From the NCBI RefSeq assembly GCF_041381155.1, contig NC_091134.1, forward strand, positions 6,562,255-6,626,254: a DNA stretch of 64,000 bases. Direction: 5' to 3'. The notes beneath the pieces were generated by a model, which worked only from the letters and a program-made list of their open reading frames with translations, ran no database searches and was not told the origin of the DNA. Below, piece by piece: positions 35,345 to 49,458 of the stretch. This DNA is from Argopecten irradians (lineage: Eukaryota > Mollusca > Bivalvia > Pectinida > Pectinidae). The translations under genes and the position numbers were made by a program. Position 1 is the first letter of the stretch. Every line of letters starts with the position of its first letter.

Positions 35345-35560
35345 TTGTTTTTCAACGCTGGTACAAATATAAAGACAATTTAAAAAAACCCATTTGAACT
35401 GGTAGTAACTTTAGAATTCATCCACAAGATTAAGTCATCCCAATCTCAATTATAAAAGTTATCTGCTGCATGGATCCCAACTGGTTTGTTCAGAAATCCT
35501 CTGTTGTAGATGTTGATGTGGAGTTGTCATATCAAACAAATAAAAGCAGACAGTAGTTTT
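35345..35560 (+). other. Former GAPDH 3' UTR, copy 2
   Basis: Aligns with 2679-2900 (CAACGCTGGTACAAATATA, GAACTGGTAGTAACTT). AATAAA at 35539-35544. Confidence 0.65.
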
Positions 35561-36311
35561 CTTAGCTGCCATGCCGTCCACATCTTTATTCAAAGAGAGG
35601 CTTGGTTTCATATAAATTTAGGAATAGCGAATTATAGAAATGATATTCCGGATCTCGATATTTTACGGAACGAAATTAGATAATGTTCAACAGTAGATTT
35701 TAAAGGATAGACTATTTTACCGGGTGAAGACGAACAAGATCTCCTTTATCATTTAGCATTATATTGTATATTAGTGAAGTATCCTTATACTAAGTGTTGT
35801 AAGATTGTCATATCGTGTAACTTTAGATTATGTACGAACCGGCTGCAAGTTAGGCCCATAAAATAAAATATCGATTAGAGCAGTTTTTGTTAATAATGTA
35901 TAGATAATAAGGATAACAATTGTATTCAAAATTTTGCAATGTATATAAAATTAAGGATGTGCCACTTGATTGAGTATATAACTGATATTGCTCTTTTTAA
36001 CGTAACTTTGGCGATCTCATCGTTTAAGTTAATTAAGTGTACCATGTCTTCAAGCATCCAAACATAATGTAGATACTGTTTTTATTTCGCGTGCTTTCAG
36101 TTATTTAGCTTGATTAAGCCGTAAAAAGTTATATGTGCTTTAATTTTCATACCCACAAATCAAGATGAGCTTTTAATATGTTATTCACCACCAAAAATAA
36201 CCAACATCTTGAAAATTACAATTCCTTCAATGCATAGGTTTAAATTTTACAAGTACAAATAAAAGCTGGATTTTTGGCAGTACTGCATTAATTCTGTGTT
36301 GTAAATAATGT
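35561..36311. other. Intergenic, copy 2
   Basis: A/T-rich sequence with no gene recognised. The foldback-like repeat of copy 1 (4187-5545) is not present. Confidence 0.4.
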
Positions 36312-36617
36312 TTATGCTCCACCGCTGACAATTGGTATTTTTTCACTATCAAAAACAGCAGCAGACGATTTAGTATTTTTATGCAGTTACAAAAGTTACA
36401 TACTTTACACCATTACCGCTATTGATTGCATCCCGAAAAAATTCCGTGGCACTATATCCTATATGGAATGAAGTACTGATTGCTCATGACCAAAAGGCAA
36501 AACGAATTATTTTATATTATTTTTGTGTTAATTAGACTTTTGTACACACGATTAAACACTAATTATTGTTCAAATGATGAATATCATTTAAACCCTGTCG
36601 GCCGTGGAGCATCTTTA
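36312..36617. mobile_element. TTAA-type MITE, copy 2
   Basis: Ends ATGCTCCACCGCTGACA and GGAGCATCTTTAA match the element at 5816-6153. Its interior also aligns (CGATTTAGTATTTTT, AGTTACAAAAGTTACATACT). It occupies the corresponding place, so the insertion predates the duplication. Confidence 0.6.
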
Positions 36618-38930
36618 ATGATTTTAACAGTCTTGTCATTTCACATGATGGTGTTCAATAAATTACTGAAGAAAAAATAGCCTGTCACAATTTTCACTCA
36701 GTTACGGCACATATAACTTTAAAAGACAATCTAGATGTAACTATAAAATATGATTGTATGGTCTTAGTTAGCCACTGTGCTAACATGTATCATTGTATTA
36801 CCCAGTGGTGTAATCTTACACATAAAAGTGACTTCTCCATAATGATGTGACCCTATTATACAAAACATGGCTGTAGATGGCAGACGACGATCTACACAAG
36901 TCCTACTTAACAACCCCTCTATACAATTACATCGGTATGATTAAAGCTTCTGTCCAACAAGGGGTACACTCAATTTATTGTATTGTAAGCTGACAGTCTA
37001 TCAAATTAGGAATGTACATATAGACGTTCCAGTATTACAAATTTTATACAACATGCATTGTTAGCTTTCATTCTCTTAACTGAAGATTCGTGGTTAGATT
37101 CTATCTTTCATTTTTAATCAATTTTGATGCATGGTTGATAACAACATCCCCTTTCATCACTTAAAATATATTTTAATGTATATAAACAAAGTAGCTTATT
37201 GCCAATTATAGTTCACGTGACATTAGTGCCAGTAGGTGTGTTTATACATCGACATTCTTGGCTAAATATCAACACCTTTTTGTCTCCGGATAGAATACGA
37301 TCGTATCCTTTAATTAATTACTCTATGATTTAATTAGGACATCCTTCTATAATAGCCAGGTAAGGCATCAGATGTTCCTAAACTCGTGCTTATAGTAAAT
37401 ACCACGACATGTCCTTACAAAGACCACAGACAGAATCGGGGATTTTAAAATATTTTACTAAGATTGAATTCAAAGTCGAAATATTCATTTTGTTGTTTGT
37501 TTGTTTGTTGTTTTTGTGCGTCACATTGTAGCTAAAACAAACATACCATATTGCGTAATTAATGATCATTGAGTATGTTCTACTTCGATATTAACTATAA
37601 CAACAATACTAACGAAACCCTATTCCAATTTCAAATACAACGAAAAAAAATGTCATCAAAATAGTAAGTCTGGAAATGCAAAAAATGAAATACTGTAACA
37701 GTACTATAAACAAAGAGGATAACTCTGTATTTGAATCAAACACGTACTGTTCAAATACAGGTTATGGATGTAGTTGCATAGTATGGGAGACAACTCGTTG
37801 TATTTTAACACATTATTCGTTTGAAGTTGTGAATAAATTATTTCATATTTTCCATGCAAACATAATAACATATCATTTCGCCTGTGTTTGTATTCTGACA
37901 TCTGCAAGCCATGCCAGATGAAACATAAGATAACGAATTTATGCTTCCGTAATCACTCTATTTTGTCTTTTGTGATAAATACAAAAATAACAATAAAAAA
38001 TATGAATATCTGGAATTAGGATTGTTTATCAAATAAATTCTGATGAGAAAACTAAAATGATTTTGAATGATTTAATAAAACTCAAATTTCAACTGCTGGG
38101 CTACAATTTTTGGAGCTAAATTAAATATTGTTGGTTCCGGTTCCTTAGATTGCCATCCAGCATGACATAAGCTCACAATACATTTCAAACTATTTTTCGA
38201 AACTCTCTTAAATATTTTTTTCTGTATGTACACCATAAAAATTGCGATGGGTAATAAGTCTAAAAGTAGTATTTGTTTGACTCGTTTATCCTTTGAAATG
38301 GATGCTGAATGTCAGTTTCGTATAATGCATAAAAGGTAATATAATAAGCATGGTGTTGGAGAAAATTGTAAGCTGGAAAACGTCTTTATCAAGTATATTT
38401 TCTCTCTATCTCTCTATCTATCTCGATATTCTACGTGTATTTTGGTAAATAGGTTGAATGATAATTAATTAACCGACATAACAAAACCGTATTAACCATA
38501 AACTTCTAGGGGGGAAATATATTAAAACTGATCGATTAAAGCATCATGATGTTGTTGCAATAGAAATGATTTTCGTATGGCTTTTAAAATGTATAACGAG
38601 AAGTTTGACTATTAGGTCATTTTTACTTTATGGCGACATTTGCTGCATGGAATAGGTCACTAGCTAAAATGGAAATCGGATAAGGACAGAAAAAGATAAA
38701 GTTTGATTTCGTATCACAATAAGTACCTGCTTATCTCGCCCAATGAGGTCACATTTTATCACTAATTGATTAAGGATTAAACGATAAGTTGACGCGCTGA
38801 ATTATTCATCTGATCGAAATTCGTGTAAACAAACCATCATGAGTTCACCCCATTTTTTCAGTTTGTATAATTGCAATAATATAGAAATATGTTATTATGT
38901 ACAATGAAACCAATACAAATGATTTGATTT
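36618..38930. other. Intergenic, copy 2, aligned in part with 9.1-10.8 kb
   Basis: 37262-37560 matches 9226-9500. No gene was recognised. A short CTAT/CTCT microsatellite lies near 38400-38425. Confidence 0.45.
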
Positions 38931-39901
38931 AAAGACAGATTTATTACACTGCTCCAATGATATTTGTCGTAGAAACAAATAAGTAACATGAATAGCACCT
39001 TAAACTATAAAGATGATGATAAAATAAATTAATGAAATAAATAAATGTGTATATACACAGAATTAATGAATATATAAATGTATATACACACAGAGTAAAT
39101 GAATATATAGATAAAATTATAGATTTAACGTTCAAATTATCACATCAAGAATTACACAGCTTATAGCCTTATTTCTTTATACATTTTACACAGATAATGA
39201 CATGTAATCTTTCAATTTTATACAGCAACCATAGTAACTATGAATTCTAATTTTTCGCACATTAAAATCAATCAAACATTAAAATAACTATACTATGATC
39301 TAACATTAACGGATGTGTCAGTCCGAATAAGAGTTTAATATAATTGGCTGTAATATATAACATACTCGTAAAATATTAGACGATTACACTACACTTACGT
39401 GCTGTTTGGTCTGTAAAGTACATTTTTTAAACATCCTGTTAATGTTCCCATTTGCTCTAAGGCGTGGAAATAATAAATGTAACTTTCAGTGTAAGTGCTG
39501 TTGCAATATTTTCGCCTATCTTATTGATCGCTTATCATCAACACGAATCAACGAAATAACGTCATAGAGCTGTCTCAATAATTCCGCATGTTCATACATT
39601 CGGTTCATGAATTATATGTTTTACACACAATTTTGTCATATGCATTAATTTCTCTCACACTTTTGAATATTTGAATGAAGTTTTTTGGTTTGTTTCACAG
39701 AACAGCATTACTATTTCATTAATGTACCATGGAAATGATTCTCTTCTAGCCACATGGTTGCTCTTGGTCACCGTAAGCGTGTTTTTAAATTCTTTGATAA
39801 TTACGAAAAATATTTTGTTTTAAGGCATCAGATTAGTAGTAGAGAAACATTATACGTCTACACCTGAAACGTCTTTCATGGATTAACAACCCAGTTTATG
39901 T
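38931..39901 (-). terminator. Probable 3' UTR and poly(A) signal of copy 2 gene
   Basis: An AATAAA on the - strand at 38945-38940 lies in a block nearly identical to 10740-10900. The rest of this UTR is diverged from copy 1. Confidence 0.45.
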
Positions 39902-40429
39902 TTACTTGACCATGACGATGTTGAAGCTGGGTGTTGTCACGGCAGGTTTGTGTAAATGATGATCATGTCCTTGCCATGCATAACTCCCCATTAGTCCACG
40001 ATTATAACGACTATATGAACGAACCGTCCGTTTAATGTCTGTCTTCTCTTTAGTAGATTTGGATCTGGTGAGTCTGTCTACCATATTGCCGATATCACGG
40101 ACTGACATCTTTTTATTTCCGGTAAATCGCGTGCGTTTTGGAATCTGATTATTGTCGTCTGGTTGGGTGTTCTCTTGTTGTGAAATTTGCCGTCTAGGTG
40201 ACTTTGAAGACGCGATTTTATCCTCAGCATTGGTATTTTCTCGTACGCTGGGTCTAGGAGTTTTCGGCTTTGAAAGTCTGTTCACAAGTGAATCCACCTC
40301 CTTCTTGCTTACGCCTTCAATGCCGAGATATTTTCTACTCAAACCGGAAACTGGTAGCAGAGGGCGAGGACTAACAGTGAGTTTTGGAGCGAGGTTGACG
40401 TGAGGAAGTCCAATTTCCAAATAATTCAT
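39902..40429 (-). CDS. Unknown basic 175-residue protein, copy 2
   Basis: An intact single-exon frame, paralogous to 11901-12425 with one extra Gln (QISQQENTQPDDNNQ) and about ten substitutions, mostly mild (I to V, S to T, F to Y). Both copies keep the paired RLS/RLT-K motifs (VSKKEVDSLVNRLSKPKT and VRDIGNMVDRLTRSKS), the AWQGHDHHLHKP patch and the TTPSFNIVMVK end. The in-frame 3-bp indel and mild changes against poorly conserved flanks suggest that both genes are under selection. No family was recognised and no signal peptide or membrane segment is seen. It lies tail to tail with the GAPDH remnant, as in copy 1. Confidence 0.8.
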   Translation of the reverse strand: MNYLEIGLPHVNLAPKLTVSPRPLLPVSGLSRKYLGIEGVSKKEVDSLVNRLSKPKTPRPSVRENTNAEDKIASSKSPRRQISQQENTQPDDNNQIPKRTRFTGNKKMSVRDIGNMVDRLTRSKSTKEKTDIKRTVRSYSRYNRGLMGSYAWQGHDHHLHKPAVTTPSFNIVMVK

Positions 40430-40599
40430 GGCGAATAATTGTATTGCCTGATTTGTGGATCCTTGTTCTTCTGTTTCAATTACCTATATTCACTTGATTT
40501 AGTTTTGGTATATCACCGAAGAAGGGCTAAGCACAACTACTTGTGGCAAGCAAGAAAAATCATATCTAAGATGCAAAAGTCTTCTGTACGTTGTTCTCT

Positions 40600-40865
40600 T
40601 ATCGAACACTGACGAAGTGAGTAATGTGGACAGGCTGTATGTGTACTTTAAACGTTTGAAACGACCTTAACCTTGTTCGTTTACACGCGGATACGTTCTT
40701 CTCTTCCATCTGATTGGCTGATCTGGAATCGGACACCGATGATTCCTGAGGTGATCAGTCAATGATAAAACAAACAAAAGAACATAATTATATTGTATTT
40801 TAAAAACAAATGTCGAATGAATTGTCAGCTTCATTAGTCCAATGACACCACTTTAGTACAATGAC
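40600..40865 (-). promoter_or_regulatory. Conserved upstream block, copy 2
   Basis: Counterpart of 12600-12850, with the CCAAT box at 40717-40713. Confidence 0.45.
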
Positions 40866-41315
40866 ACCACCTTGATTATTTGTATTGGTAAAACGTCATA
40901 AGGAATGTAGATATACCATTTTGTATTGTAAGTTTGTGTCCATAAACACCAAAAGGTGAAGTAAACTGAAAAAAACACAAGCCATTTGATACACTTTATA
41001 AAGATAACAGACCATAGGCCGGGAAATATACTGAGTATTTCGTCACGTTGTATTATTAGGACAGATTTGCACAATGTTTAAATTGAATTCAAACCTTTTG
41101 TTTCACAGATAAGATCGTTAACCCAGCCGATATCTTATTGATTTATAAAAAAAACCTTAAAGCATTTTAAAAATATACAAAACATACATATATCAGGATT
41201 TCCGAATACACTACATTTGTCAGATAATAACGAAATGACTGACGTAAGTACGTTTGTAGAAAATAAAGAAATAATGCATGCCTATCCCAAAACATCGCAG
41301 GTGGGCACAATAATA
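40866..41315. other. End of the duplicated segment, then junction to the satellite
   Basis: Homology to 12851-13140 stops near 41150; about 165 bp of unique sequence lead to the satellite. Confidence 0.55.
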
Positions 41316-44300
41316 AAGAAAAGAAGAGCCTTAATACTAGAATTCTACTTCGGTACATACCACTTCTGCTAATGAAAAAAAGGAAGAGCCTGAATACTAG
41401 AATTCTACTTCGGTATATACCACTTCTGCTAATGAAGAAAAGAAAGAGCCTCAATACTAGAATTCTACTTAGGTTCATACCAATTCTGCTAATGAAAAAA
41501 GGAAGAGCCTGAATACTAAAATTATACTTCGGTACATACCACTTCTGTTAATGAAGAAAAGAAAGAGCCTACATACTACAATTCTATTTAGGTACATACC
41601 ACTTCTTCTAATGAAAAAAGGAAGAGCCTAAATACTAGAATTCTACTTTGGTAGATACCATTTCTGCTAATTAAAAAAGGAAGAAACTAAATACTAAAAT
41701 TCTACTTCGGTACATACCACTTCTGCTGATGGAAAAAGGAAGAGCCTAAATACTAGAATTCTACTTAGGTACATATCACTTCTGCTAATGAAGAAAAGAA
41801 AAACCTAAATACTAGAATTCTACTTCGGTACATACCACTTCTGCTAATGAAGAAAAGAAGAGCCTAAATACTAGAAATCTACTTGTGTACATACCACTTC
41901 TGCTAATGAAGAAAAAAAAAGAGCCTAAATACTAGAATTCTACTTAGGTATATACCATTTCTGCTAATGAAGAAAAGAATAGCCTAAATTCTAGAATTCT
42001 ACTTCTGTACATACCACTTCTGCTAATGAATAAAAATAAGAGCCTTAATACTAGAATTCTACTAAGGTACATACCACTTCTGCTAATGAAGAAAAAAAGA
42101 GCCTTAATACTAGAATTCTACCTAGGTACATACCACTTCTGCTAATGAAGAAAAGAAAGAGCCTAAATATTAGAATCCTAATTCGGTACATACCACTTCT
42201 GCTAATGAAGAAAAGAAGAGCCTAAATACCAGAATTCTACTTCGGTAGATACCACTTCTGCTAATGAAAAAAGGAAGAGCTAAATACTTCAATTCGACTT
42301 CGGAATATACCACTTCTGCTAATGAAAAAAGGAAGAACTAAATACTAGAATTCTATTTCGGAATATACCACTTCTGCTAATGAAAAAAGGAAGAGCCTAA
42401 ATACTAGAATTCTACTTCAGTACACACCACTTCTGCTAATGAATAAAAGAAAGAGCCTAAATACTAGAATTCTACTTCGGTAGATACCACTTCTGCTAAT
42501 TAAAAAACGAAGAAACTAAATACTAGAATTCTACTTCGGTACATACCACTTCTGCTAATGAAGAAAAGAAGAGCCTAAATACTAGAATTCTACTTAGGTA
42601 CATACCACTTCTGCTAATGAAAAAAGGAAGAACCTAATTACTAGAATTCTACTTAGGAATATACCACTTATGCTAATGAAAAAGGGAAGATACTAAATAC
42701 TAGAATTCTACTTAGGTACATGCCTTTTCTGCTAATGTAAAAAGGAAGAGCATAAATACTAGAATTCTACTTCAGTACACATCACTTCTGCTAATGAATA
42801 AAAGAAAGATCCTAAATACTAGAATTCTACTTCGGTAGATACCACTTCTGCTAATGAAGAAAAGAAGAGTCTAAATACTAGAATTCTACTTAGGTACATA
42901 CCACTTCTGCTAATGAAAAAAGGAAGAACCTAATTACTAGAATTCTACTTAGGAATATATCACTTCTACTAATGAAAAAGGGAAGAGACTAAATACTAGA
43001 ATTCTACTTAGGTACATGCCATTTCTACTAATGTAAAAAGGAAGAGCATAAATACTAGAATTCTACTTCAGTACACATCACTTCTGCTAATGAATAAAAG
43101 AAAGATCCTAAATACTAGAATTCTACTTCGGTAGATACCACTTCTGCTAATTAAAAAACGAAGAAACTAAATACTAGAATTCTACTTCGGTACAGACCAC
43201 TTCTGCTAATGAAGAAAAGAAAGAGCCTAAATACTAGAATTCTACTTCGGTAGATACCACTTCTGCTAATGAAAAAAGGAAGAACCTAAATACTAGAATT
43301 CTACTTCGGTACATACCACTTCTGCTGATGGAAAAAGGAAGAGCCTATATACTAGAATTCTACTTAGGTACATATCACTTGTGCTAATGAAGAAAAGAAA
43401 AACCTAAATACTTGAATTCTACTTCGGTACATACCACTTCTGCTAATGAAGAAAAGAAGAGCCTAAATACTAGAAATCTACTTGTGTACAAACCACTTCA
43501 GCTAATGAAGAAAAAAAAGAGCCTAAATACTAGAATTCTACTTCGGTAGATACCACTTCTGCTAATGAAGAAAAGAAAGAGCCTAAATATTAGAATCCTA
43601 ATTCGGTACATACCACTTCTGCTAATGAAGAAAAGAAGAGCCTAAATACTAGAAATCTACTTCGGTACATACCACTTCTGCTAATGAAGAAAAGAAGAGC
43701 CTAAATACTAGAATTCTACTTAGGTACATACCACTTCTGCTAATGAAAAAAGGAAGAACCTAAATACTAGAATTCTACTTCGGTACATACCACTTCTGCT
43801 GATGAAAAAAGGAAGAGCCTATATACTAGAATTCTACTTAGGTACATATCACTTCTGCTAATGAAGAAAAGAAAAACCTAAATACTAGAATTCATACTTC
43901 GGTACATACCACTTCTGCTAATGAAGAAAAGAAGAGCCTAAATACTAGAATTCTACTTCGTGTACATACCACTTCTGCTAATGAAGAAAAAAAGAGCCTA
44001 AATACTAGAATTCTACTTCGGTAGATACCACTTCTGCTAATGAAAAAAGAAAGAGCCTAAATATTAGAATCTATTCGGTCATACCACTTCTGCTAATGAA
44101 GAAAAGAGAGCTAAATACTAAATCTACTTCGGTAATACCACTTCTGCTAATGAAGAAAAGAAGAGCCTAAATACTAGAAATTACCACTTCTAATGAAAAA
44201 GAGTACTAATACTAGAATTCTACTTCTGAATACCACTTCTGCTATGAAAAAAGGAAGAGCCTAAATACTTGAATTCTACTTCGGTACAATACCACTTCTG

Positions 44301-45409
44301 CTAATGAAAAAAAGAAGAGCCTAAATACTAGAATTCTACTTCGGTATATACCACTTCTGCTAATGAAAAAGGAAGAGCCTAAATACTAGAATTCTACTTC
44401 AGTACATACCACTTCTGCTAATGAAGAAAAGAAAGAGCCTAAATACTAGAATTCTACTTCGGTAGATACCACTTCTGCTAATTAAAAAAGAAGACCTAAA
44501 TACTAGAATTCTACTTCGGTACATACCACTTCTGCTAATGAAGAAAAAGAAGAGCCTAAATACTAGAAATTCTACTTCGGTAAATACCACTTCTGCTAAT
44601 GAAAAAAGAAGATATTAAATACTAGAATTCTACTTCAGTGCATACCACTTCTGCTAATGAAAAAAGGAAGAGCCTAAATACTAGAATTCTACTTCGGTAC
44701 ATACCACTATCTGCTAATGCTAAAAAAAGAAGAGCCTAAATACTAGAATTCTACTTAGGTACATACCACTTCTGCTAATGAAAAAGGAAGAGCCTAAATA
44801 CTAGAATTCTACTTCGGTAATATACCACTTCTGCTAATGAAAAAAAGAAGAGCCTAAATACTAGAATTCTACTTTCGGTACATACCACTTCTGCTAATGA
44901 AAAAAAGGAAGAGCCTAAATACTAGAATTCTACTTCGGTACATACCACTTCTGCTAATGAATAAAAGAAAGAGCCTAAATACTAGAATTCTACTTCGGTA
45001 GATACCACTTCTGCTAATAAAAAAGAAGAAACTAAATACTAGAATTCTACTTCGGTACATACCACTTCTGCTAATGAAGAAAAGAAGAGCCTAAATACTA
45101 GAATTCTACTTCGGTAATACCACTTCTGCTAATAAAAAAAAGAAGAGCCTAAATACTAGAATTCTACTTCGGTACATACCACTTCTGCTAATGAAAAAAG
45201 AAGAGCCTAAATACTAGAATTCTACTTCGGTATATACCACTTCTGCTAATGAAAAAAGAAGAGCCTAAATACTAGAATTCTACTTACTTCGGTACATACC
45301 ACTTCTGCTAATGAAAAAAGGAAGAATTAAACCACTTTCTAATGAAAAAAGGAAAAAGCTAAATACTAAATTCTACTTTAGAATTCTAAAAAAAAAAAAT
45401 AAAAAAGAA

Positions 45410-45443
<34 letters not shown>

Positions 45444-45706
45444 TAGAAAAAGTAAAACTTTCTAATGAAAATCTTGAAAAAAAAAAAAAAAAAGAAAAAA
45501 ACTAATTCTAATTCACGGAAAGTAAAAAGAAATGCTAAAAAAAAAAAAAAGACTAAATAACTAGAATTCTATTTGAATTCACTTCAAGTATAAAAAAAAA
45601 ACACTTCTGCTAAAAAAAAAAAAGAAGTTAAAACTAGAAACTACTTCGGTAAAAAATAAAAAAAAAAAAAAAAAGAAAAGAAAAGTTTGTAGATTACTTG
45701 TAATAC

Positions 45707-45747
<41 letters not shown>

Positions 45748-48700
45748 AGCCTAAATACTAGAATTTACTTCGGTAAATAACACTTCTTGCTAAAAAAAAA
45801 AAAGAAAAAAAGGAATATGCTAAATACTAAAAGTTCTACTTTTCGTGTACATACCACTTCTCGCTAATGTGAAAAAAAAAAAAGCCTAAATACTAGAATT
45901 CCTACATCAGGTACATACCACTTCTGCTAATGAAAAAAAAAAAAATGGAAGAGAAACTAAAATACTGAAAATTCTACTTCGGTACAATACCACAACTGGT
46001 ATGCTAATGAAAAAAGAAAAGAGCCTAAATACTAGAATTCTATTTCGTACATACTTACTTCTGAACAAACCACTTCCGCTCATAAAAAAAGTAAGAAGCC
46101 TAAAATACTAGAATTCTACTTCGGTAAATACCACTTCTGCTAATGAAAAAAAGGACATGGCCTAAAAAAATACTATAATTCTACTTCGGTACATACCACT
46201 TCTTAAAAAAGGTATGAATAAATCCCGAACTAAAAAAAAAAAAGATCTAACAACTTACTAAGAATTCTAAAAGGTAAATACCCTATTTTCTGCTAAAAAA
46301 AAAAAAGGAAAAGCCTAAATACTAGAAAAACTTAGGTATATACCATTCTGCTAATGAAAAAGAAAAAGAGCCTAAAAACTAAAATTCTACTTGAAAAAAA
46401 AAAAAGAAAATTAAAAATTTAAAAAAAAAAAAAAAAAAACACTTCTGCTAATTGAAAAAAAAGAAAAAAAAAAATACTAGAATTCTACTAAATTTCGGTA
46501 AAACTATACCACTTCTGCTAAAAAAAAAAGAAGAAAAATACTAGAAATTCTTACTCGCTTAAAAAAAAAAAAAAAAAAAATTTACTAACTAACTTCTGCT
46601 AATGAAAAAAAAAAAAAAAAGCTAAAAAGGAAAAAATTCTACTTCGGTAAAATTTCTTGATTTCTAATGAAAAAAAAAAAAAAAGCCTAAATACAAGAAT
46701 TAAAAATTCTACTTCGGTTAGTAAGAAATATAAAAAAAAACTTCTGCTAATGAAAAAAAAAAAGAAGCCTAAAAAAGAAACTAGAATTCTACTTCTAGGT
46801 AATAAACTTCTGCTAATGAATAAAAAGAAGTAAAAAGAAACTCTACTAGAATTTACTTCGGTAAAAAGCTAATGAAAAAAAGAAAAAAAATAAATACTAA
46901 ATAAAAAAAAAAAAAAGAAAAATAAAGTTACATACCAAAAAAAAGAAAAAAAAAAAAGAAAAAAAATAGAACTACTTCGGTAATAAAAAAAAGAAGAAAT
47001 AAAAAAGAAAAAAAACTAAATAAAAAAGAATAAAAAAAATTTAAATAAAAAAAAAAGAAACTTATTTAACTAAAAAAAAAAAAAAAAAAAAAAAAAATAC
47101 TAAAAAAAAATTCTACTTCGGAAATATAACTTCTGATAATAGAAAAAAAAAAGAGCTAAAATACTAGAAAAACTTCGGTAAATACCAATGAAAAAAAGAA
47201 GAAAAGCTAATAAAAAAAAAAAAAGAAAGCCTAAATAAAAAAATTCTACTTAATAAATACATAAAAAACTTCTGCTAAAAAAAAAAAAAAAAAAAAAAAA
47301 ATAAAAAAAATACTTAGAAAAGCTAAGAAGGAAAATAAAAAAAAAAACTTCGGTACATACCACTAATGCTAAAAAAAAAAAAAAAAAAGAAAAAATAAGA
47401 ATTCTATAAACTTAAATAATACCACTTCTGCTAAAAAAAAAAAAAAAAAAAAAATACTAAAAAAAAAAAAAAAAAAAAGAATACCTACTTCTGTAAAAAA
47501 AAAAGAAAAATTAAATAAGAAATTATACTTTTAAATTGCTAAAAAAAAAAAGCCTAAAAAAAAATAAAAAAAAAAAAAAAAAAAGCCTAAAATAACTAGA
47601 ATTCTACTTGGAAAAAAAAAAGTTAAATTTACTTCTGCTAATGAAAAAAAAAAGAGCCTAAATACTAGAATTCTACTCGGTACAAAAACTTCGGTAATGA
47701 AAAAAAAAAATCTAAATACCTACTTGTAATAATGTAAAAAAAAAGAGCCTAAATACTAGAATTCTAAAAGGAACATACCACTTCTGCTAATGAAAAAAAG
47801 AAAGAGCCTAAAAAGAAATACCACTTCTAGAAAAAACTCAAAAATTCTACTTAATATATAAAAAAGAAAAAATACCAAAATAGATAAAAAAAAAAAAAAG
47901 AGCCTAAACAAAAAATAAAAAATTCTACTTCGGTAATAATACTAGAATAAACTAAAATTCTGCTAAAAAAAAAAAGAGCCTAAAATAAAAATATAAAAAA
48001 AAAAAAAAAAAAGAAAAAATAAAACTTCGGTAAACCACTTCTGCTAAAAAAAAAAAAAAAAAAATAAAAAAATTCTACTTAAAAAGTACTAAATACCATT
48101 TTCTGCTAATGAAAAAAAAAAGCCTAAATACTAGAATTCTAAAGGTAAAAAAAAAAAAGAAACTAATAAGAACTAAAATAAAAAAAAAAAAAAAGAAAAA
48201 CCTAAAATACTAGAATTCTACTTCGGTACATACCACTTCTGCTAATGCTAAATTACTAAAAAAAAAGAAAAAGAAACTAAATAATAAAATTCTAAAAAAA
48301 AAAAAAATAAATAACTTCTGCTAAAAAAAAAAAAAATAAGAAAAAAAAAAAAAAAAAATAAAAAAAATGAAAAAAAACTAAAACTAAATTCTACTTCTAA
48401 AAAAAAAATAAAACTAAACATACCACTTCTGCTAAAATGAAAAAAAAAAAAAAAGAAAAATACTAAAATTCTAACTTCGGTAAATACATACATACCACTT
48501 CTGCTAATGAAAAAAAAAAAAAACTAGAAAAAAACAAAAAAAAATAAATTCTACTTCGGTAATACCAAATGAAAAAAAAAGAGCCTAAATACTAGAAAAA
48601 CTTCGGTTAAATACCACTTCTGCTAAAAAAAAGGAAAGCTAAAACTAGAATACTAAATAAAAAAAAAAATTAAAAAAAAGACTAGAGACTTCGTAATACT

Positions 48701-49414
48701 AAAAAAAAAAAATGAAAAAAAAAAAAAAAAAAGCCTAAATAAAAAAAGAATTCTAAAAAAAAAAAAAAATACATAGAACCACTTCTGCTAAAAAAAAAAA
48801 AAAAAAATAAAAAGAAAGAGAAAAAAAAAAAAAAAAAAGAAAAAAAAACTAAAAAAAAAAGGAAAAAAAAAAAAAACTTACTAAATACTTCGGTACCAAA
48901 AAGAAAAAAAAAAAAACTTCTGCTAAAAAAAAAGAAAAGAAAAAAAAATACTAGAATTCTTCTAAATGGTACATACCAAAAACTTAATGAAAAAAGAAAA
49001 AAAAAAGAAAAATACTAGAAAAAAGTAACTAGAAACCAAAAATGAAAAAAGAAAGAACTAAAAAAATACTAAAAATTCTACTTCGGTACATACCAGAAAA
49101 AAAAAAAAAGAAAAAGCCTAAAATAAAAAAAAAAAGAATTCTACTTCGGTACATACCAAAAATGAAAAAAAAAAAAGAGCCTAAATACTAGAATTCTACT
49201 TCGGTACATTCACTTCTAACTAATCTAAAGAAAAAAAAAAAAGAATTCTAAATAACCACTTCTGCATAATGCTAATGAAAAAAAAAAAAAAAAAGAAAAA
49301 AAAAAAAAGAAAAAGAGCCTAAATACTAGAATTCTACTTCGGTACATACCACTTCTGCTAATGAAAAAAGAAAGAGCCTAAATACTAGAATTCTACTTCG
49401 GTACATAAACACTT

Positions 49415-49458
<44 letters not shown>

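Noticed and set aside
41167-45060. Hydrophobic - strand frames such as RILVFRLFLFFISRSGMY
   Set aside because: Translations of the 59-bp satellite where two or three units happen to stay in frame.
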